Assembly: GCF_011305415.1 (NCBI RefSeq)
Contig: NZ_JAANOQ010000004.1
Location: forward strand, 1 to 64,000
DNA: 64,000 nt
Origin: Flavobacterium bernardetii
GTDB lineage: Bacteria > Bacteroidota > Bacteroidia > Flavobacteriales > Flavobacteriaceae
Reading direction: 5' to 3'
Made by a program: the position numbers and the translations under genes. Within the stretch, counting starts at the first letter, position 1, and the number at the start of each line of letters is the position of its first letter. Positions 28,546 through 38,402 of this stretch are shown piece after piece. Under the pieces are notes generated by a model, which saw only the letters and a list, made by a program, of their open reading frames with translations, did not search any database and was not told the DNA's origin.

Positions 28546-31182
28546 ATGAAATCACAAGACATAAGAAAAGCGTATTTACAATTTTTTGAAAGCAAAGGAC
28601 ATACAATTGTTCCTTCAGCACCAATTGTTTTAAAAGATGATCCAACCCTGATGTTTAATAACTCGGGAATGGCTCAATTTAAAGAGTTTTTCTTAGGAAA
28701 TGGCACGCCAAAAAGTCCAAGAATTACAGATACTCAAAAATGTTTACGTGTTTCTGGAAAACATAACGATTTAGAAGATGTAGGTTTCGATACCTATCAC
28801 CATACCATGTTCGAAATGTTAGGAAACTGGTCGTTTGGTGATTATTTCAAAAAAGAGGCGTTACCTTGGGCTTGGGAATTTCTAACAGATGTTTTAAAAT
28901 TAGACAAAGACCGTTTATATGTTTCTGTTTTTGAAGGAAGTACAGAAGATAATGTGCCTTTTGATCAAGAAGCTTGGGATATTTGGAAACAATTTGTACC
29001 AGAAGACCGAATTATTTTAGGAAACAAAAAAGATAATTTCTGGGAAATGGGCGATCAAGGTCCTTGTGGTCCTTGTTCTGAAATTCATATCGATTTAAGA
29101 ACTGATGCGGAAAGAGCAGCGGTTTCAGGAAGAAGTTTAGTGAACGCAGATCATCCGCAAGTTGTGGAAATTTGGAATAACGTTTTCATGGAATTCAACC
29201 GTAAAGCAGATGGTTCTTTAGAAAAATTACCAGCACAACACGTAGATACCGGAATGGGATTCGAGCGTTTGTGTATGGCAATGCAAAACGTAACTTCTAA
29301 TTATGATACAGATGTTTTCACCCCGCTTATCGCGAAAGTGGAAGAAATTACTGGATTAAAATATACTTCAAACGAAGTCAAAAACATATCAGAAGAACAA
29401 AATAAAACGAATATTGCGATTCGTGTGGTTGTAGATCACGTTCGTGCAGTGGCTTTCGCTATTGCGGACGGACAATTGCCTTCAAATACCGGAGCAGGTT
29501 ATGTAATTCGTAGAATTTTACGTCGTGCGATTCGTTACGGATTTACGTTTTTAGATACAAAAGAACCTTTTATCAATAAATTAGTAGCGGTTTTAGCGAA
29601 TCAAATGGGTGAATTTTTCCCAGAAATCAAATCGCAACAACAATTGGTTACGAATGTAATTCGTGAAGAAGAAGCTTCTTTTTTAAGAACTTTGGAACAA
29701 GGAATTCAATTGTTAGAAAACGTAATGCAAAATACTTCTGGAAAAGAAGTTTCTGGTGAAAAAGCATTCGAATTATATGATACTTTCGGATTCCCAATCG
29801 ATTTAACAGCCTTAATTCTTAGAGAAAGAGGCTTTAGTTTAGACGAAGCTGGTTTCGAAACAGAATTACAAAAACAAAAAGCGCGTTCTCGTGCAGCTTC
29901 TGAAGTTTCAACGGAAGATTGGTCGGTTTTAATTCCAGGAAATGTAGAAACATTCGTAGGATATGATCAAACGCAAAACGATTCAAAAATTACTCGTATC
30001 CGTAAAGTAGATTCTAAAAAAGACGGAATTTTATACCAAATCGTTTTAGATAATACGCCTTTTTATCCAGAAGGTGGTGGACAAGTAGGAGATAAGGGAA
30101 CGTTAGTTTCAGCAAATGAAACGATTGACATTATCGATACGAAAAAAGAAAACAACTTAATTTTACATTTCGCTAAACAATTGCCAGAAAATGTAAATGC
30201 GGTTTTCACAGCAAAAGTCAATACAGATTTAAGAAGTGCATCTTCAAAAAATCACTCGGCTACACATTTAATGCATTTGGCTTTAAGAACAATTTTAGGA
30301 ACACACGTAGAACAAAAAGGTTCGTTGGTGAATCCAACTTATTTACGTTTTGACTTTTCTCATTTTTCTAAAGTTTCTGAGGAAGAATTACGTCAAGTAG
30401 AAGATTTCGTAAATACAAGAATTGCGGCACAATTGCCATTAATAGAAAGAAGAAGTATTCCCATACAACAAGCTTTAGACGAAGGTGCGATGGCTTTATT
30501 CGGAGAAAAATACGGAGACAACGTTCGTGCGATTAAGTTTGGGGAAAGTATGGAATTGTGTGGAGGAATTCACGTGAATAATACGGCTGATATTTGGCAA
30601 TTTAAAATTATTTCAGAAGGTGCTGTTGCCGCAGGAATCAGAAGAATTGAAGCGATTACTGGTGATGCTGTGAAAGATTTCTACACGAATCAAGAAAACA
30701 CGTTGGCGGAAATTAAAGAAATATTGAAAAATCCACAAGATATTTTAAAATCTGTAGTTGCGCTACAAGATGATAATGCAAAGTTGAAAAAACAGTTAGA
30801 GCAATTAGTAAAAGAAAAAATTGATGGTTTATCAGCGAGTTTAGTTTCTGAATTTCAAGACATAAACGGAATCAATTTCTTAGTCAAACAAGTTGATTTA
30901 TCTATGAGTTCGACAAAAGATTTAACGCAAGCTTTTGGAACTTCAAAACCTAATTCATTTGTAGTTTTAGCTTCAATTGAAGACGGTTTACCAAATATTC
31001 ACTGTTATATTGCTAAAGAATTGGTTGCGGATAAAGGCTTAAACGCTGGAAACGTAATCCGTGAATTAGGAAAACACATTGATGGAAATGGTGGTGGTCA
31101 ACCTTTCTTCGCATCAGGAAAAGGAAAAAACGCAAACGGAATTGCTGCTGTTTTAGAGAATGCGGTTAGTTTTGTGAAATAG
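28546..31182 (+). CDS. alaS: Alanyl-tRNA synthetase
   Basis: 878 residues, full length for bacterial AlaRS. The N-terminal class II catalytic domain starts with the family pattern [20 protein letters not shown]. Next come the tRNA-recognition domain, the editing domain with the zinc-binding [13 protein letters not shown] motif (about 570) and CGGIHV, and the C-terminal DHHA1 domain (about 780-878, [17 protein letters not shown]). It charges tRNA-Ala in the cytoplasm. A signal-anchored small gene follows 3 bp later. Confidence 0.98.
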   Translation: MKSQDIRKAYLQFFESKGHTIVPSAPIVLKDDPTLMFNNSGMAQFKEFFLGNGTPKSPRITDTQKCLRVSGKHNDLEDVGFDTYHHTMFEMLGNWSFGDYFKKEALPWAWEFLTDVLKLDKDRLYVSVFEGSTEDNVPFDQEAWDIWKQFVPEDRIILGNKKDNFWEMGDQGPCGPCSEIHIDLRTDAERAAVSGRSLVNADHPQVVEIWNNVFMEFNRKADGSLEKLPAQHVDTGMGFERLCMAMQNVTSNYDTDVFTPLIAKVEEITGLKYTSNEVKNISEEQNKTNIAIRVVVDHVRAVAFAIADGQLPSNTGAGYVIRRILRRAIRYGFTFLDTKEPFINKLVAVLANQMGEFFPEIKSQQQLVTNVIREEEASFLRTLEQGIQLLENVMQNTSGKEVSGEKAFELYDTFGFPIDLTALILRERGFSLDEAGFETELQKQKARSRAASEVSTEDWSVLIPGNVETFVGYDQTQNDSKITRIRKVDSKKDGILYQIVLDNTPFYPEGGGQVGDKGTLVSANETIDIIDTKKENNLILHFAKQLPENVNAVFTAKVNTDLRSASSKNHSATHLMHLALRTILGTHVEQKGSLVNPTYLRFDFSHFSKVSEEELRQVEDFVNTRIAAQLPLIERRSIPIQQALDEGAMALFGEKYGDNVRAIKFGESMELCGGIHVNNTADIWQFKIISEGAVAAGIRRIEAITGDAVKDFYTNQENTLAEIKEILKNPQDILKSVVALQDDNAKLKKQLEQLVKEKIDGLSASLVSEFQDINGINFLVKQVDLSMSSTKDLTQAFGTSKPNSFVVLASIEDGLPNIHCYIAKELVADKGLNAGNVIRELGKHIDGNGGGQPFFASGKGKNANGIAAVLENAVSFVK

Positions 31183-31185
31183 GTA

Positions 31186-31683
31186 ATGAAGAAATTTATT
31201 GTTGTTTTTTTATCGTTTATTTTATTATTGTTATCCTATTTTGGTTATAAATATTTTAGTAGTAGTAATTTAGAGTTTGACAAGGTATATCATTACGTGA
31301 TTGCAGATGATGATGTTCCAGTTCAAACTTTAACTCATGATATTTCTGGTTTAGAGAATTCAATAATTTACGAGGAATATCCATACGATTTGGATTCTAA
31401 ATTTCATGAAGAGTTAACTAAAGTTGGTTTCAAAAAAAGAGAAATTGATAAAGAGAAATTTTCTAAATTAAAGGAAATTTTAAAATATGAATTTCATGTT
31501 AAGATTGGTGTAAAGAAGTGTGAAACAACATATAGAGATGTTTTAGTCTTTCAAAAAAATAATAAAATTGTAGGTGTTGTTAAAATCTGCTTTGGTTGTG
31601 GTCAATATTGTTCAATAGGAGAAAATTTACCAGATTTCAACTTTGAAAAGTATAAAGAACTTGGAAAATTATTAATGAAATAA
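31186..31683 (+). CDS. Hypothetical membrane-anchored protein
   Basis: 165 residues. An N-terminal hydrophobic segment (about 4-22) is followed by an exported or periplasmic domain with a C-terminal cysteine cluster (CETTY, CFGCGQYC). It starts 3 bp after alaS and so is probably cotranscribed. No family was recognised. Immediately downstream is the hairpin that marks the left end of the GxxExxY cassette. Confidence 0.75.
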   Translation: MKKFIVVFLSFILLLLSYFGYKYFSSSNLEFDKVYHYVIADDDVPVQTLTHDISGLENSIIYEEYPYDLDSKFHEELTKVGFKKREIDKEKFSKLKEILKYEFHVKIGVKKCETTYRDVLVFQKNNKIVGVVKICFGCGQYCSIGENLPDFNFEKYKELGKLLMK

Positions 31684-31695
31684 TTGTTTGTTTTC

Positions 31696-31758
31696 TCACG
31701 CAAAGACGCAGAGCCGCAAAGGAAAAGCTAAACTTTGCGACTCTGCGTCTTTACGTGA
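31696..31758. repeat. Long hairpin at left end of GxxExxY cassette
   Basis: TCACGCAAAGACGCAGAG, continuing to CGCAAAG, pairs with CTTTGCG, continuing to CTCTGCGTCTTTACGTGA, across an 11-base loop. The same GCGTCTTTGCGTGA end recurs at 32186-32199. It has no T run suited to termination. Confidence 0.85.
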
Positions 31759-31784
31759 TATAATTATTAAAAAAGAAAAAAAGC

Positions 31785-32162
31785 ATGTCGGAAAACGAAA
31801 TCTCAAGAATTATAGTTGATGTTGCATATAAAATTCATATAAAACTTGGTCCAGGACTTTTGGAATCTGTTTATGAAGCCATAATGTGTCACGAATTAAT
31901 AAAAAGAGGTCTTAAAGTTGAAAGACAAAAACCAATTCCAGTAATTTGGGATGAAATATTTTTAGATATTGGTTTTAGAAGTGATTTAATTGTTGAAGAC
32001 AAAGTCATCGTAGAGTTAAAATCAGTCGAAACCTTATCTAAAGTTCACTCAAAGCAAATTCTAACTTATTTGAAAATCACTAATATGAAATTAGGACTTC
32101 TTATAAATTTTAATGAAGCTTTAATAAGAGACGGAATTTATAGAGTAGTAAATGGATTATAA
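31785..32162 (+). CDS. GxxExxY protein, PD-(D/E)XK nuclease-like
   Basis: 125 residues. The family signature GPGLLESVYE appears near residue 25, ERQKPIPV near 48, and the nuclease-like core GFRSDLIVEDKVIVELKSVE near 65-85 contains the D...ExK triad of the PD-(D/E)XK superfamily. The C-terminus LGLLINFNEALIRDGIYRVV is typical of the family. It is the only gene between matching inverted repeats. Nuclease activity is inferred from fold and motif; the biological role is not established. Confidence 0.92.
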   Translation: MSENEISRIIVDVAYKIHIKLGPGLLESVYEAIMCHELIKRGLKVERQKPIPVIWDEIFLDIGFRSDLIVEDKVIVELKSVETLSKVHSKQILTYLKITNMKLGLLINFNEALIRDGIYRVVNGL

Positions 32163-32173
32163 TGTTTTTTTTT

Positions 32174-32199
32174 CTTTGTGTCTTTGCGTCTTTGCGTGA
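32174..32199. repeat. Right repeat of GxxExxY cassette
   Basis: CTTTGTGTCTTTGCGTCTTT, continuing to GCGTGA, is a short run of three CTTTGYGT units. Its last bases are the inverted copy of the left cassette end at 31696. Confidence 0.85.
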
Positions 32200-32215
32200 A
32201 AATACAACTTATAAA

Positions 32216-32599
32216 CTAAACTGTTTTTTTATCAATCACCGCCGTAGCTTCTATCTCAATTAACCAATTTCTATTTCCTAAAACGGTAACACCAACTAAA
32301 GTACTGGCTGGGTAATTTTCAGAGCCTAAAAACGCTTTTCGGACTTTTCTAAAAATCGGTAAATCTACTTCCGGATTAAAATTTACGATATAGGTATTCA
32401 TTTTTACTACATCTTGAAAACTAGAATTGCTTTCCTTTAAAAGGGTTTCTAAATTTTTAAATGTAGCAATAGTTTGAGATTCTAAATCATTTCCTTCGCC
32501 AATTTGTCCAGATATATGTAAGGTTTTAGTTTCTTCGGTTTCTATAAGTACGACTTGCGAAAAACCTTCATTTGGATGTAAATATTCTTTTTTAAACAT
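32216..32599 (-). CDS. RidA family protein
   Basis: 127 residues from the ATG at 32599. A longer in-frame start at 32638 only re-reads the end of the ABC gene. The fold has the RidA pattern: HISGQIGEGNDLESQT, FKNLETLLKESNSSFQDVV, YPASTLVGVTVL and IEIEATAV. RidA proteins hydrolyse reactive enamine/imine intermediates. The key arginine expected before the GVxxL region is not obvious here (STLVGVTVL), so activity may differ. It starts 8 bp after the ABC transporter stop codon. Confidence 0.87.
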   Translation of the reverse strand: MFKKEYLHPNEGFSQVVLIETEETKTLHISGQIGEGNDLESQTIATFKNLETLLKESNSSFQDVVKMNTYIVNFNPEVDLPIFRKVRKAFLGSENYPASTLVGVTVLGNRNWLIEIEATAVIDKKTV

Positions 32600-32607
32600 A
32601 AGATAAA

Positions 32608-34353
32608 TTATTTTCTTTCTCCAATTTGTTGGCGCCACATCGCGTAATACAAACCTTTTTCTACTAATAAATCTTCGTGTTTTCCTTGTTCGATAATTTT
32701 TCCTTGTTCTAATACAAATATTTTATCCGCGTGCATGATGGTTGATAAACGGTGTGCGATTAGAACTGTAATTCTGTTTTCATCCGAAATGTTTCTAATC
32801 GTACTATTAATTTCTTCTTCTGTAATGGAATCTAAAGCTGAAGTAGCTTCGTCAAAAATTAATAAATTCGGATTTCTTAAAATCGCTCTAGCTATTGATA
32901 AACGTTGTTTTTCACCTCCAGAAATCTTAATTCCACCTTCACCAATTGTCGAATCTAAACCCTTTTCAGCTCGAGCTAATAAATTATCACAACTTGCTCT
33001 ATGCAGTGCATTTAAAATTTCTTCGTCTGTTGCTTCTGGTTTTACGAATAATAAATTTTCTCTAATGGTTCCCGAAAACAATTGGGCATCTTGTGTTACG
33101 AATCCTAATTGTTGACGCAATTCTAACATATCGATGGCTTTCGAATCAATTCCGTTATACAAAACATTACCAATTGCAGGTTGATATAAGCCGACTAATA
33201 ATTTTACTAAAGTTGTTTTTCCTGCACCTGATGGTCCAACAAAAGCAACCGTTTCACCTTGTTTGATGTTGAAATTAATGTTTTCTACAGCAGGCTGTTT
33301 TGCCGATTTATGCTTAAAACTCACCTCTGAAAATACTAAAGAATTAATTTTCCCGAAATGTTCTGGAGTTTCTGGTCGGTGTTCGGATTTCGCATTTAAT
33401 AATTGTTCGAAATTTTCCATAGAAACTTTGGTTTCATTTTTCGCAATAATAAAAGCACTTAATTCTTGTAATGGATTAAAAATAAAGAACGTAAAAAACA
33501 CCATGGTTAATAAATCGCCAACCACAATTTTTTCGCTAAATAAAAAATAATACAAAGCAAAAACCACACAAGTTCGCATAAAATGAACCGTTGTGCCTTG
33601 TATGAAACTCAAACTTCTAATAAAACGGATTTTCTGAATTTCTAAATTTAATATTTTGTGGGTATTGGTGTTTAAACGGCCTTCTTCTTGTGCGGTTAAG
33701 CCTAAGCTTTTTACCAGTTCAATATTACGCAAACTTTCTGTGGTAGAACCTGCTAACGAATTGGTTTGCATAACAATTTTACGAGAAACAGCTTTAATTT
33801 TTTTTCCTAACACAGAACTTATTAACGCAATAATCGGAGCCGTAATTACAAATACAAACGCAATTCTGTAATCTATTCTCGAGATGTAAACAATCACAAA
33901 AACAAACCCAATTATGGTTTGAAAAATTAAAGAAATAGAAAGGGTGATCAGTTTTTCCGAATCGGTTCTGGCTTTTTGTAATTTGTTTAAGGTTTGCCCA
34001 CTGCTTTGGTCTTCAAAATCAACATAAGGTAAGTCTAACGATTTTTTAATTCCATCAGTATACATTTCTGCACCCGTTCTTTGAATGACAATATTGGTAA
34101 AATAATCTTGAAAGTTTTTAGTAATTCTAGAAATCATGGCGGCACCAAGCGAAAGTCCTAACCAAAAACCTACCGATTTGATAAAACCGATCTCGTTTCC
34201 TTTATATTTGGCAATTCCTACACCGCAATCTTGCATTAGTTTACCCGTGATAATCGAATCGGATAAACTAAAACAAATATTGATAGTTGCCATTAATAAG
34301 GCGAAAAATAGGAGTAATTTATGTTTTTTTAGATACGCGTAAAGTAGCTTCAT
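32608..34353 (-). CDS. ABC exporter, fused permease and ATPase
   Basis: 581 residues from MKLLYAYLKKHK. The N-terminal transmembrane domain has six helices (about 1-310). The C-terminal ATPase has Walker A GPSGAGKTT, signature ISGGEKQRLS, Walker B NLLIFDEATSALD and H-loop IAHRLST. This is a half-transporter acting as a homodimer; substrates cannot be told from the sequence. The start at 34353 is preferred over the ATG at 34374 because the promoter box CAAAAATA (reverse TATTTTTG, 34372-34379) overlaps the longer form. Confidence 0.95.
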   Translation of the reverse strand: MKLLYAYLKKHKLLLFFALLMATINICFSLSDSIITGKLMQDCGVGIAKYKGNEIGFIKSVGFWLGLSLGAAMISRITKNFQDYFTNIVIQRTGAEMYTDGIKKSLDLPYVDFEDQSSGQTLNKLQKARTDSEKLITLSISLIFQTIIGFVFVIVYISRIDYRIAFVFVITAPIIALISSVLGKKIKAVSRKIVMQTNSLAGSTTESLRNIELVKSLGLTAQEEGRLNTNTHKILNLEIQKIRFIRSLSFIQGTTVHFMRTCVVFALYYFLFSEKIVVGDLLTMVFFTFFIFNPLQELSAFIIAKNETKVSMENFEQLLNAKSEHRPETPEHFGKINSLVFSEVSFKHKSAKQPAVENINFNIKQGETVAFVGPSGAGKTTLVKLLVGLYQPAIGNVLYNGIDSKAIDMLELRQQLGFVTQDAQLFSGTIRENLLFVKPEATDEEILNALHRASCDNLLARAEKGLDSTIGEGGIKISGGEKQRLSIARAILRNPNLLIFDEATSALDSITEEEINSTIRNISDENRITVLIAHRLSTIMHADKIFVLEQGKIIEQGKHEDLLVEKGLYYAMWRQQIGERK

Positions 34354-34371
34354 TTGAAAAATTTTATCGTG

Positions 34372-34379
34372 CAAAAATA
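34372..34379 (-). promoter_or_regulatory. ABC exporter promoter -7 box
   Basis: On the minus strand TATTTTTG fits TAnnTTTG, 18 bp before the ATG at 34353. Confidence 0.6.
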
Positions 34380-34430
34380 CGGAATAAAAAGTCTTACTGT
34401 AATTTTTCGTAACTATTTAACTTGTTTTTG

Positions 34431-34438
34431 TACTTTTG
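34431..34438 (+). promoter_or_regulatory. GSCFA gene promoter -7 box
   Basis: TACTTTTG fits TAnnTTTG, 19 bp before the ATG at 34458. The in-frame start at 34422 would lie upstream of it. Confidence 0.6.
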
Positions 34439-34457
34439 GATTAAGATAATAAGAACG

Positions 34458-35405
34458 ATGAACTTTCAAACACAAATACCTCTACAAAAATCTGATTTTC
34501 CAATAGATTATACTTCTAAAGTAGTGTCTTTAGGTTCTTGTTTTGCCGAAAATATGGCAGAGAAATTGGAGTATTTTAAATTTGAAAATGTGGTCAATCC
34601 GTTTGGGATTATTTTCAATCCCGTTTCTTTAGAAAAATTGATTCTTAGAAGTATTCATAAAAACTATTTCACAGCAAACGATATTTTTTATCATAACGAA
34701 GCATGGCATTGTTATGAAGTCCATTCGGAACTTTCGAATCCTGATAAAGAAGAATTTCTTAGTAATTTAAATCAATTAATAGATTCTACGAATTGGCACA
34801 TTGAAAAATCGACACATTGTCTAATTACCTTAGGAACTTCTTGGGTGTATCGACATACTGAAAGCAATGTAATTGTGGCGAATTGTCATAAAGTACCACA
34901 AAAACAATTTGTAAAAGAGTTACTTTCAATCACTCAAATAGAAGCGAGTTTGCAAAAGATAATTTCAGAAATTCAAACTATAAATCCGAAGTGTAACTTT
35001 GTCTTTACCGTTTCGCCAGTGCGACATATTAAAGACGGTTTTGTAGAAAACACTTTGAGTAAAGCACATTTGATTTCGGCTTTAAATGCTTCCAACTTCC
35101 AACTTCCAACTTCCAGCTATTTTCCAAGCTACGAAATTATGATGGATGAATTGCGCGATTATCGTTTTTATGGGGAAGATATGTTGCATCCGAATCAAAC
35201 AGCAATTGATTATATTTGGATTAAATTCTTTGAAAATTATGTTGATGAGAAGGAATTCGGTTTGATGAATCAAGTTTGCGAAATTCAACGCGCATTGAAA
35301 CACCGACCATTTAATCCCAAATCGGAAAGTCATAAAAAGTTTTTAGAGAATTTGAATCAGAAAATAAATAGCTTAGTCAATAAACATCCTAATTTTCAAT
35401 TTTAA
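34458..35405 (+). CDS. GSCFA domain protein
   Basis: 316 residues. The name-giving motif SLGSCFAENMAEKL lies at about 23-36, followed by NPFGIIFNP and LITLGTSWVY. The DxxH-like end YGEDMLHPNQTAIDYIW matches an SGNH/GDSL-hydrolase fold, so it is probably a hydrolase; the substrate is unknown. A stretch near residue 217 (NASNFQLPTSSYF) is encoded by a TTCCAAC heptamer repeat. It is followed by a DUF4230 gene after 3 bp. Confidence 0.92.
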   Translation: MNFQTQIPLQKSDFPIDYTSKVVSLGSCFAENMAEKLEYFKFENVVNPFGIIFNPVSLEKLILRSIHKNYFTANDIFYHNEAWHCYEVHSELSNPDKEEFLSNLNQLIDSTNWHIEKSTHCLITLGTSWVYRHTESNVIVANCHKVPQKQFVKELLSITQIEASLQKIISEIQTINPKCNFVFTVSPVRHIKDGFVENTLSKAHLISALNASNFQLPTSSYFPSYEIMMDELRDYRFYGEDMLHPNQTAIDYIWIKFFENYVDEKEFGLMNQVCEIQRALKHRPFNPKSESHKKFLENLNQKINSLVNKHPNFQF

Positions 35406-35408
35406 TTT

Positions 35409-36071
35409 ATGAGTACATCATTACAAAAACCAAGTTTTTTCGGAATACTAACAGAATTTAGAAAATGGATTATTCTAATTTTAGTAGCATTAGTTTTGTT
35501 TTTTGGATATAAGTATTTTTCATCAAAAGGAGATACTTCTGTAGTAGAATATGACACGGCTTTAATTCAACAACAAATTAAAAATGTAGGTAAATTAGTA
35601 GTTACTGAAGGGCATTTTGCGGAAGTGATTACCTATAAAGATTCGAAAAAATACATGGGCGATTTGATTTCTTTTGAGAAAAAAGCCATTGTAGTTATTA
35701 ATGCTGATGTTACCGTAAGTTTCGATTTGAGTAAAATGAAATACGACATTGATTCGATAAATAAAGTCATTACAGTTGTTGAAATTCCGAAAGAAGAAAT
35801 CAAAATCGCACCAGATTTTAAATATTATAATACAGAATCAAGTACGTTTAATGAATTTACGGGTGAAGATTATAATAAAATCAATAAAATTGCTAGAGCC
35901 AATTTAGCTATGAAAATTCAAGCTTCGACTTTAAAAACCAACGCCAAAAACAGATTGTTATCGGAATTAAATAGTTTGTTTATTGTAACTAAAAATTTGG
36001 GTTGGACGATGAAATATAAAGATGAAGTGATTACTTCTGATAAAGAAGTGAAACAGAAGTTTTTAAATTAA
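35409..36071 (+). CDS. DUF4230 domain membrane protein
   Basis: 220 residues. One membrane helix (about 20-38, WIILILVALVLFFGYKYF) is followed by a DUF4230 domain (about 55-205) with VVTEGHFAEVITY and DVTVSFDLSKMKYDID. It is co-directional with the GSCFA gene, 3 bp after its stop codon. The function of the domain is unknown. Confidence 0.88.
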   Translation: MSTSLQKPSFFGILTEFRKWIILILVALVLFFGYKYFSSKGDTSVVEYDTALIQQQIKNVGKLVVTEGHFAEVITYKDSKKYMGDLISFEKKAIVVINADVTVSFDLSKMKYDIDSINKVITVVEIPKEEIKIAPDFKYYNTESSTFNEFTGEDYNKINKIARANLAMKIQASTLKTNAKNRLLSELNSLFIVTKNLGWTMKYKDEVITSDKEVKQKFLN

Positions 36072-36072
36072 A

Positions 36073-36104
36073 AAACCATCTCAATCGAAATTAAGATGGT
36101 TTAA
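36073..36104. terminator. Weak bidirectional terminator
   Basis: The stem AAACCATCT/AGATGGTTT lies between the convergent DUF4230 and rhodanese genes. A run of As precedes it, which favours termination of the minus-strand gene. Confidence 0.55.
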
Positions 36105-36141
36105 ATTGCCTCAAGTTGTGTGTTGTTTAAGGTCTTGGTTA

Positions 36142-36450
36142 TTATAACTTATTTTGTAAACTTTGCCAACCGCCACCATTTATAGTTTCAATTCCGTTGC
36201 GTTTTAAAATGGAATTCGCTTGAGCGCTTCGCATTCCACTTTTGCAACAAACTATAACTGCTTTGTTTAGCTTTTTAATATCAGTAATCTTTGATTCTAT
36301 AATTTGTAATGGAATATTTTTTGAATTTTGGATATGTCCACCTGCAAATTCTTCATAACTTCTTACGTCGATAATAACGGCATCTCTTTCAATAAATTCT
36401 GAAATTTGGTTGGATTTATCTCCAAAACCAAAAAAATCTAAAATTCCCAT
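36142..36450 (-). CDS. Rhodanese-like domain protein
   Basis: 102 residues, a single rhodanese domain with VIDVRSYEEFAGGHI and the active-site loop VCCKSGMRS containing the catalytic cysteine. There is no signal peptide, so it is cytoplasmic. It is probably a sulfurtransferase or persulfide carrier; the acceptor is unknown. Confidence 0.93.
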   Translation of the reverse strand: MGILDFFGFGDKSNQISEFIERDAVIIDVRSYEEFAGGHIQNSKNIPLQIIESKITDIKKLNKAVIVCCKSGMRSAQANSILKRNGIETINGGGWQSLQNKL

Positions 36451-36506
36451 ATTCGTTTGTTTTGAACAAATATATGGGAATGATAGATTTTTCTATGTAA
36501 CAAATG

Positions 36507-38273
36507 TTACTTATTTATATTTATAGCTTTTTTGAAAATTAATTCTAAACCGCCATCAATTAAATGTGCCACCTCTGGTCTATTAATTTTTAGTTTTTCT
36601 AAATGATTTAATACTTTGTCGATTAAGTCGGTATTGTTTTCTTTTTTAGCTAATTCAGCTATTTCAACAGAAAGTAACCAGTCGTTTTCGTGATTTGCTG
36701 TTACAGCTGCAAAAGCTTCTTTTAAAGTGATTTCAGCAGATTTACCTTCTCTTAGATTTCTTATGTTTTTATATAAGTTTTCTAATTCTTCTCTTTTGGC
36801 AGATTTTTTTTGTTTTATGGTGTTACTTGAAGGCACATGGCTAATCATGTCAAAACTATTTACATCAGCTGGTCCTGAAAACGCTGAAGTAATTTTTTTA
36901 CCAACTGCCATATCATAAATTCCCCATTCAGGAGCAAATAATATGGTTTCACCATGAGTTACTGTACAATTTTTGAATTTAATTAATAAAATTTCACCTT
37001 GTAAGTTTCTTGTTCCAGTTACAATTTCACCGGTAACTTTGATGTTTCCTTCAAATTCTAAAGTAATTTGTTCACCTTCGTAAATGTCGTATGCACGTAA
37101 ATCTCTTGGTCCCATATCTTCAATCGCTAAATTGATTCCTTTTAGCATTCCAAGTGGCGATCCAAAACCTTCTGCGTGCGCATCTGTTCCGTGGCTAACT
37201 AATTCTTTTTCTCTATACGATAACGCAGTTTTTCCAGTAGTTTGGATGTAAACTGGTTTTCCTTCGTTTTCAATAACATTGGTAAAAACTCCAGAAATTT
37301 GTAAACCCGTACTTAATTCTACAGTTCCTAAATTTTTGGAAGTAATTAATTTTTGAATTCCAGATAATCCGCCAGTTCTAAGAGCCATTTTATTAGCAAA
37401 TTCTTCTAAAACAGAACTTAATTGTGCGAAATCTTGTGTTACGTAAAGTTGTGGTTGCGGTTTTGTAATATCAAAACTTTGATCTGCGGCTGAAATATCG
37501 TAAGGTATTTTCTTTACGTTATCTGTCATGCACCAAGCACTTTCTCCAATTGAAGACAATAAACCAGCTCCGTAAATTTTTGGATTTTCAACTGTTCCAA
37601 TTAAACCATATTCAACGGTCCACCAATGTAAATTTCTAATTTTAGACATTTCAGACAATTCTCCCATGTTGTTTTGCAAGAAATCAACTTGGTCTTCAGC
37701 TGCTTTAATTTCAGCTTCTGGAATTCCTTCTGCTTCTTTTACGATTGACAATAAACGTACTGCTTCATATAATTCGTAATCACGTGCTGAAGAAATGGCT
37801 TTGCAACCAATTTCACCAAAACGACGTAAATATTCCGCATATTCTGGATTGGCAATAATTGGAGCATGTCCAGCACCTTCGTGAATAATATCTGGAGCAG
37901 GTGTGTATTCAATATGTTCTAACTGACGAATATCGCAAGCAATGACTAAAACATTATACGCTTGAAATTCCATAAACGCACTTGGCGGAATAAATCCGTC
38001 CACGGCAACTGCAGCCCAACCAATTTCCTTTAAAATACGGTTCATACCATACATATTCGGGATATTGTCTATCTCTAAACCGGTTTTTTCTAAACCTTCT
38101 AAATAAGAATTATGCGCCACTTTTGATAAGTAATCTACGTTTTTACGCATTACATATCTCCAAACGGCTTGGTTTATAGGTGTGTAATCATTATAATCTT
38201 GTGGGATTATGAATTGTTTTAAATGTTTAGGTAACCTGTCAATCAATGGGTTACTTTCAAAATTAGCTTCCAT
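36507..38273 (-). CDS. Aromatic amino acid hydroxylase (phenylalanine 4-monooxygenase type), long form
   Basis: 588 residues. The catalytic domain is in the first half, with IIHEGAGHAP supplying two iron-ligand histidines. The C-terminal extension (from about 340) is typical of long Bacteroidota forms and has no recognised function. The family converts phenylalanine to tyrosine using a pterin cofactor and non-haem iron. Whether Phe, Tyr or Trp is the substrate cannot be settled here. hutU lies about 660 bp beyond its start, consistent with an amino-acid catabolism neighbourhood. Confidence 0.9.
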   Translation of the reverse strand: MEANFESNPLIDRLPKHLKQFIIPQDYNDYTPINQAVWRYVMRKNVDYLSKVAHNSYLEGLEKTGLEIDNIPNMYGMNRILKEIGWAAVAVDGFIPPSAFMEFQAYNVLVIACDIRQLEHIEYTPAPDIIHEGAGHAPIIANPEYAEYLRRFGEIGCKAISSARDYELYEAVRLLSIVKEAEGIPEAEIKAAEDQVDFLQNNMGELSEMSKIRNLHWWTVEYGLIGTVENPKIYGAGLLSSIGESAWCMTDNVKKIPYDISAADQSFDITKPQPQLYVTQDFAQLSSVLEEFANKMALRTGGLSGIQKLITSKNLGTVELSTGLQISGVFTNVIENEGKPVYIQTTGKTALSYREKELVSHGTDAHAEGFGSPLGMLKGINLAIEDMGPRDLRAYDIYEGEQITLEFEGNIKVTGEIVTGTRNLQGEILLIKFKNCTVTHGETILFAPEWGIYDMAVGKKITSAFSGPADVNSFDMISHVPSSNTIKQKKSAKREELENLYKNIRNLREGKSAEITLKEAFAAVTANHENDWLLSVEIAELAKKENNTDLIDKVLNHLEKLKINRPEVAHLIDGGLELIFKKAININK

Positions 38274-38341
38274 AATGGTTTTATGTTGTTTGATGTAAAA
38301 TTACAATAAATTTTATATCAAATTATGATTTTTATCATGCA

Positions 38342-38384
38342 AAATAAAAATCCTGACAGGTTTTAATAACTTATCAGGATTAAT
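38342..38384 (-). terminator. Terminator of hutU-DUF4136 operon
   Basis: Read on the minus strand, the stem AATCCTGA/TCAGGATT is followed by TTTATTTT. It lies 19 bp after the DUF4136 stop codon. Confidence 0.75.
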
Positions 38385-38402
38385 ATGTTTTTTATAAAAG
38401 TT

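Larger units (their letters stand above)
31696..32199. mobile_element. GxxExxY cassette with terminal inverted repeats
   Basis: TCACGCAAAGACGCAGAG begins at 31696, and its inverted counterpart ends at 32199 (reverse complement TCACGCAAAGACGCAAAG). They enclose one gene. The left end is itself a long hairpin (31696-31721 pairing with 31733-31758, about 23 of 26 positions). The roughly 504-bp unit looks like a small mobile or repeat-borne cassette. Confidence 0.65.

Noticed and set aside
31696..31758. Rho-independent terminator after the gene at 31186
   Set aside because: The hairpin is very long and lacks a following T run, and its sequence recurs at the other side of the GxxExxY gene, which fits a repeat end better.
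32600..32638. Upstream start for RidA overlapping the ABC gene
   Set aside because: The extra residues re-read the end of the ABC gene in another frame, and RidA proteins start close to MFKKEYLHP.
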